Source: Warburgia ugandensis
Taxonomy: Eukaryota > Streptophyta > Magnoliopsida > Canellales > Canellaceae
NCBI GenBank assembly: GCA_035236585.1
Contig: CP141134.1
Coordinates: 17,972,414 to 18,036,413, forward strand
DNA length: 64,000 bases
Direction of reading: 5' to 3'
The stretch's first letter is position 1, and every line of letters starts with the position of its first letter. Positions 59,801 to 64,000 of this stretch are shown here, piece after piece. Below the pieces are notes generated by a model. That model searched no databases. It saw only the letters and a program-made list of their open reading frames with translations, and had not been told where the DNA came from. Made by a program: the position numbers and the translations under genes.

Positions 59801-61876
59801 AACTGTAACTTCGACATTTAAAATGAGAAATTGGATTATGCTTCAAAAAGCTGTGATATAAATTGATCATGTCCATGACGATTTTAATTGAAAATCAGTA
59901 TTCTCCTAGTTGTGTACCATCAAATCCCATTAAACCAGTATAATCAGTTAGTACTTCAGACACAGAAATAGCAGTCTCTATACTTTATCAGTCTTGGAGT
60001 TAGAGGCATGAATGTGTGGACTACAATCTATTTCTGCTGCACCCTATTCTTTATAGGTCCTGGATGATTACATATTGATATTTAGTTTGAGAAAGTTTGC
60101 CATCTTCTCTAGTCTCAAAGCCACTGCTCCTGTGATTGCTATTGTTGAATGACCATCATTCTTCTCTGTGGTACTTGAGTCTTTAGCTTTTGATATGATT
60201 TACAATTGTTAGAAACTAAAGTGTTGGATGACAACAGCACCCACTCAATGATGTACCATGAAGGTAGGAATTTATCTGTTATCGTCTACCACGCCTTCTA
60301 TGATATGCTTCCCAAAGTTGCAAGTTTGTCTTTCATGGGATTTGTTGTATTCATGTAGAGTTATTTTTGTCGGTAAGATAAGTGGGATATTAAGGACAGG
60401 AAAACACTGTTACGCACAAGAATTGTATATATGCCAGATCTGAGCCTGACCTGCTTCTGTACAACAGTTTTAATAGTGTCAGCCCATATTTGCAACCTAT
60501 GTTGTGGCTGCACATATTTCAATGCTGATTTGTAATTCACAAAGCAGGTGCTTTTACAAAATGGAAATGGAAGCAAACATAAGGAATCGAGTAACAAGTG
60601 TCATTATTCATGTTCTGATCTATTTAGAATTATGTTTGCTGATTGCATTTTCTAGCAGCATTCTGGTTTCTTTTGTTGCTGGTATTAAACCATTCTAGCA
60701 ATTGGACAATTGATTCTCCATATAAAATGTTGTTCAGGTTATTATTTCAGTCACTATATTTCTCTCTGCTTAAAGATACAAATAACTAATAGAATTGTTT
60801 AAACTGTCACTCTTCTATAGCTTTTCTGAAAGCTGATTTTGTATCTAAAAGTTAATTTTATTTTGTCTTTGAGCCTAATGTGATGGGGACCATCATCTCA
60901 CTTCTTTTTTTTAATGTTATATTATAGTTTAGTTTAGTATTAGGTTTCTTAGTGTGTTATGACTTAAGTAGGGGCAATTTCATCATTTTTTCTAGATTGG
61001 GTTGGATGTCCCTACTTAAGATCCTTTTCTCTTTTGTGTAAGTAGTTTTTGAAGAATAATGAATGAAAATTTCATTAGACTTGGTGGATTCCTTGTTCTA
61101 GCTTCCTTCCTATGGGTGTGAAGCCAAGTTCGGTGCAAGGCTGAATTGCCTTTGTTTCATCCTATTCTGTAAGTCAGTACTTTTTTACCTTGTCTTTCAA
61201 AGGACGATCTTTGAGCTGCGTGGTTGCATGATTTGCGTAGGTAATAACTTAGAATTCTTATCCTGCATAAAATTCCTAAACCCTAGATCCAAAGCTTAAT
61301 CTGGACCATTCACCAATTAGAGGAACAATCTGCATTGGAGCTTCAATCTTACCTTAATTGGTAGAGATCTGGGGCAGTCTGCAGATCCTGTAGCTCATTG
61401 TAGGCTATTCATGCTAATTAATACTGATTTTCTGCATGTTGAAGTGTTCATCATGGTTTAATTTATGTTTTCTTACTTAAGTTAATTCTGATCTAATCTC
61501 AGCATATAGATTACATCATTTTGCATGCTGTCCTACATCATGATGTATTTTGTTACTTACTAAAATGCACTATGCAAACAGGTGTATTCCTTATAGGCTG
61601 AAAAGGAATCTTGAAGATCTGACTGGGGATTTAGAGGATGGTATGGAAGTTCTTATGATTTCTTCACCAAATCGTCATGATCTTGTATTTCCAAAGGTAT
61701 GTCCTGCCTGCTCATTTTCTGCCTCACCGAGTGTTGAAGGTGTCATCTTTGGTATCTATTGTGAAGTGCTCTTCCATTTATTGGATTATCAGGGTGGATG
61801 GGAAGATGATGAGACTGTGTATGCAGCTGCTTGCCGTGAAGCTTTGGAGGAAGCAGGAGTGAGAGGAAATCTTGAT
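56882..61876 (+). CDS. Nudix hydrolase, NUDX12/13-like, 5' three exons (partial)
   Basis: Three exons: 56,882-56,952, 61,582-61,696 and 61,793-61,876. Introns begin GTGAGT, GTATGT and GTATGT, and the first two end in AG, with codons joining in phase. The 90 residues begin MSALLARTGRHRQRYRDGF, continue RLVAGCIPYRLKRN and EVLMISSPNRHDLVFPK, and reach a complete Nudix box: GGWEDDE, seven residues, then REALEEAGV. This fits GX5EX7REUXEEXGU, whose acidic residues bind the metal for pyrophosphate hydrolysis. The wording is closest, from memory, to Arabidopsis NUDX12 and NUDX13; NUDX13 is known to act in mitochondria on long diadenosine polyphosphates. That substrate here is inference. The start is the only ATG that gives the family N-terminus. 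About half of the usual ~180-200 residues, including the WEFRSKS region, lies past 64,000. Confidence 0.92.
57779..57955 (+). mobile_element. Au SINE in Nudix intron 1
   Basis: The best-preserved of the three copies: GGGGAGCCTTGGCGCAACGG as head with A-box, GAGGTCACGGGTTCAAGG as B-box, and GCACTGGGGCTGCCCT as tail. A 19-bp target-site duplication starting TCATTGTATGG flanks it (57,760-57,778 and 57,956-57,974), with a single mismatch. It lies in the same orientation as the host gene. Confidence 0.93.
60885..61130 (+). mobile_element. Probable Copia-type solo LTR or TRIM relic
   Basis: TTTAGTATTAGGTTTCTTAG, a pyrimidine-rich stretch and AAGAATAATGAATGAAAATT resemble the R-U5 part of small plant Copia or TRIM LTRs. 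It is followed by CTATGGGTGTGAAGCCAAG, which resembles the primer site TGGTATCAGAGCCAAG. The palindrome-like GATGGGGACCATC near 60,890 may mark the start. No second LTR or duplication was seen. Confidence 0.35.
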
Positions 61877-64000
61877 GTATGTCTTTTTTGTTATTGTCAT
61901 TGTGAGAGATAATCTTGATGTAGGTTCTTTTTTCTTGCTTGATATGGTTGTCTTTTGATTTTATTTTATTTTATTTTTTGTTGGGCATGTTATTAGAAAA
62001 ATGCAAGAAGCATTTATTCCAGGTTCTTGATGCTCTTCAGTTTTAGTTGACTTTTCCTGTAATTTCTTTTCTTATTGATGAAGAACATGCATATTTCACT
62101 GACATTAAAACTTTCTTTCTTGTCATTGTAAGGAGGCATGTGTGACCGAGTAGGTATTTTTTATTTTCTAATTTACTTTCTGGTTTAATACCATGCAGTG
62201 AAATAATTAAAGTTTTATCTGCTGTTAAACATGGGCTCAGACTTATATTAAAGTTAACCGCCTATTAGATATCTATGAGATAATAAATGCTAATGAGAAT
62301 GTTGTTTTAGAAAGGGTTAATTGTAGAGCTTGTTAAGTTGAAGTTCATTCACGTCAGTTGATAATCTTTTCTCCAGCACTCCCATGAAATATTGATATCC
62401 CTGCTCAGTGGAATTGGGTAATGGCAACAATTTAGGATATATGTTGATGGATCATTGTGCCAGCTCTAACATCCTTGGTATCCATTCTGGCAAAGAATAA
62501 TCTCAAAGTTTAAGCTTTCTTTTTCTAAGAAAGCTGCTGATCTCCGTTAGAATTTTAGAGGATGTCTGGTTTAGGTTTGGTTTGTGAAGTCAATCCATAT
62601 GCTGGAAAGTTTACCACGAACCATTTCCTAGTAGGTCTGTTCACTAAAAGTATCTCCTCTGCCAATAGAAGATTGGTGCAAGATGAGAATGAAAACAAGC
62701 AAGCTTTTCCTGAATAAATATGTTCATCAAGGAACTTCCTCTGCTTTAGGAATTGGAGTGTGGTATAAGTGTTGCCAAAGAAAAAGAAAAGTCTGGTGCA
62801 AGACTTAGAATGAAGTAATGAACTGATGAGCAGTTCTTCATCTAAAGATACATAGAACAAAATAAAATTTCCCGTTCCTGCTGTACCGATTGCACATAGG
62901 AGATTGCCTTTGTGCCCTACACTTTGAAAGTCCTAGTGGATAAGTAATCCTGAAATTCTTCAAATGATAGAAGTCAAAAGCTAACATATGATAATCCTCA
63001 ACCACCAGAGAATGAAAAGGAACACAATCTTCTTATCAATTGGTTTAAATATCGGGAGAAAGATAGCTGCCTAGTGCAGTGCAAGACTTTAGGTGTTGCA
63101 CCCATGGGGAATGGACTCTACAGATTACCAAGGTGGGTGCTTCTACACACAGCAAATGCTAGTAAAGATATAAAGGGACTGAGTGTTTATATCTGATATC
63201 ATGCAAACATATCACATGATTGTGAGCATGCTTTGATAAATTTGAAAAGTATCAGGGTCATTATTTGTGCATATTCTAAACTATTTTAGTTCTGAATGCC
63301 CTTGAAAAAAACAGTGTATTCATACTTTGGCAATGTGCTATTTTAAAAATGTACTTGTTAAGGGAGGTGTCCACTTGATAAACCTGGGAATGTAATGCAA
63401 AACTCTGAAGTAATAATGTAGGGATATATACTTGTGTGCAAATCACATGAAAATTGCATAAACAAAATTATAGTCAGTAGGTAGTCCTATTTCCCGTACC
63501 TGGACAAGGACACAGATTTAGGAACAAATATATCTTTGAGATCCAACAAAATGCATAAATTGTCTCTTCTTTTTCAGAAGGAACATATACTGATTTTAAC
63601 AACTCATCCTCAAAACTTAAATAGTGACCAAAAAGCAAGTATAACAATTACACCCATAGCGGTGACATAAGAGATGAATGATTCCAGGCATACACAAATG
63701 CAAGAATTTACTGAAACTGAAATAGGTGTAACACAGAAGAATGAATGGAGTACATAGTGATGATAGTGTGTAAAAGTTACTAAAAATTAATTCACAAGTA
63801 AGCAACACCAATGGGCAGGTACTATATTTAACATGTAAATTCACAAGTATACGTTTCCATTCAATTTTAAGTAGAACTACTGCTGATCCCATGGTATCAG
63901 GCATAAAATATTGGGCCTGTACAAGCATCCATGTACTACACTTGGACAAGGGCTCAGGGAAATCACCTCAAGCATTTATTTCCTTAATTTGTGGAGCTCT
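61877..64000 (+). other. Intron 3 of the Nudix gene, running off the window
   Basis: Begins GTATGT after the codon for Asp-90. The next family block (LGVWEFRSKS in relatives) was not found up to 64,000, so the intron is longer than 2.1 kb. ORFs on minus at 62,860-62,555 and 63,949-63,617 show no domain. Confidence 0.6.

Larger units (their letters stand above)
56953..61581 (+). other. Intron 1 of the Nudix gene (4.6 kb)
   Basis: Bounded by GTGAGT and TGCAAACAG. It is T-rich and holds one Au SINE and one probable LTR relic; no other exon or gene was seen on either strand. Confidence 0.8.

Noticed and set aside
1-64000. A new multi-gene defence, biosynthetic or signalling system
   Set aside because: Only one host gene is supported and it is cut by the window edge. 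The rest is transposon relics and unassigned sequence.

Overview
This window is plant nuclear DNA, most likely from a dicot or other non-grass angiosperm. It is AT-rich and dominated by transposable elements, with one recognisable host gene at the right edge. The plant call rests on three CACTA/Spm, L1-like LINE and Ty3/Gypsy (Athila/Tat-type) remnants of plant type, three copies of the plant tRNA-derived Au SINE, and a Nudix hydrolase whose exons match the plant NUDX12/13 group. I cannot name the species. No bacterial operon, CRISPR array, rRNA or functional tRNA gene was found.

Layout, left to right. (1) 0.2-1.4 kb: a satellite-like array of about 200-bp units. (2) 1.7-7.45 kb: a decayed CACTA DNA transposon on the minus strand with a broken TNP2-type transposase, an internal ~736-bp tandem duplication and a GC-rich foreign insert. 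(3) 7.9-9.1 kb: the 3' end of an L1-like LINE. (4) 11.1-21.3 kb: a second CACTA-like element with hairpin-forming subterminal arrays and a remnant of a plant transposase (PF03004-like), filled with other repeat debris. (5) 23.7-37.3 kb: a nest of two related Ty3/Gypsy elements. The outer one is on minus; the inner one (27,106-34,929, plus) has two ~1.6-kb LTRs and an exact 5-bp target-site duplication. The inner element shows no recognisable pol region. (6) 38.5-39.8 kb: a ~300-bp inverted repeat with a ~47-bp direct duplication at one arm. (7) 39.9-47.6 kb: GATC-rich sequence, a 58-bp minisatellite, a solo LTR of the same family as the inner Gypsy element, and a minus-strand Gypsy pol relic. 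(8) 48-53.3 kb: two Au SINEs with target-site duplications, microsatellites, and a ~1.1-kb Mutator-like element with long terminal inverted repeats. (9) 56-64 kb: the host gene.

The host gene is the first part of a Nudix hydrolase (NUDX12/13-like). Three coding exons encode 90 residues, including a complete Nudix box; the rest lies beyond the right edge. Intron 1 is about 4.6 kb and holds one Au SINE and a probable Copia-type LTR relic. The upstream leader has a pyrimidine-rich tract, two short upstream ORFs and a possible leader intron.

I found no clear new biological system. The most useful leads are the pol-less Gypsy element and its relatives, the foldback structure near 39 kb, the long-TIR element near 52.7 kb, and the GC-rich insert in the first CACTA element. 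All coordinates of decayed elements are by eye and approximate unless a junction or duplication is quoted.
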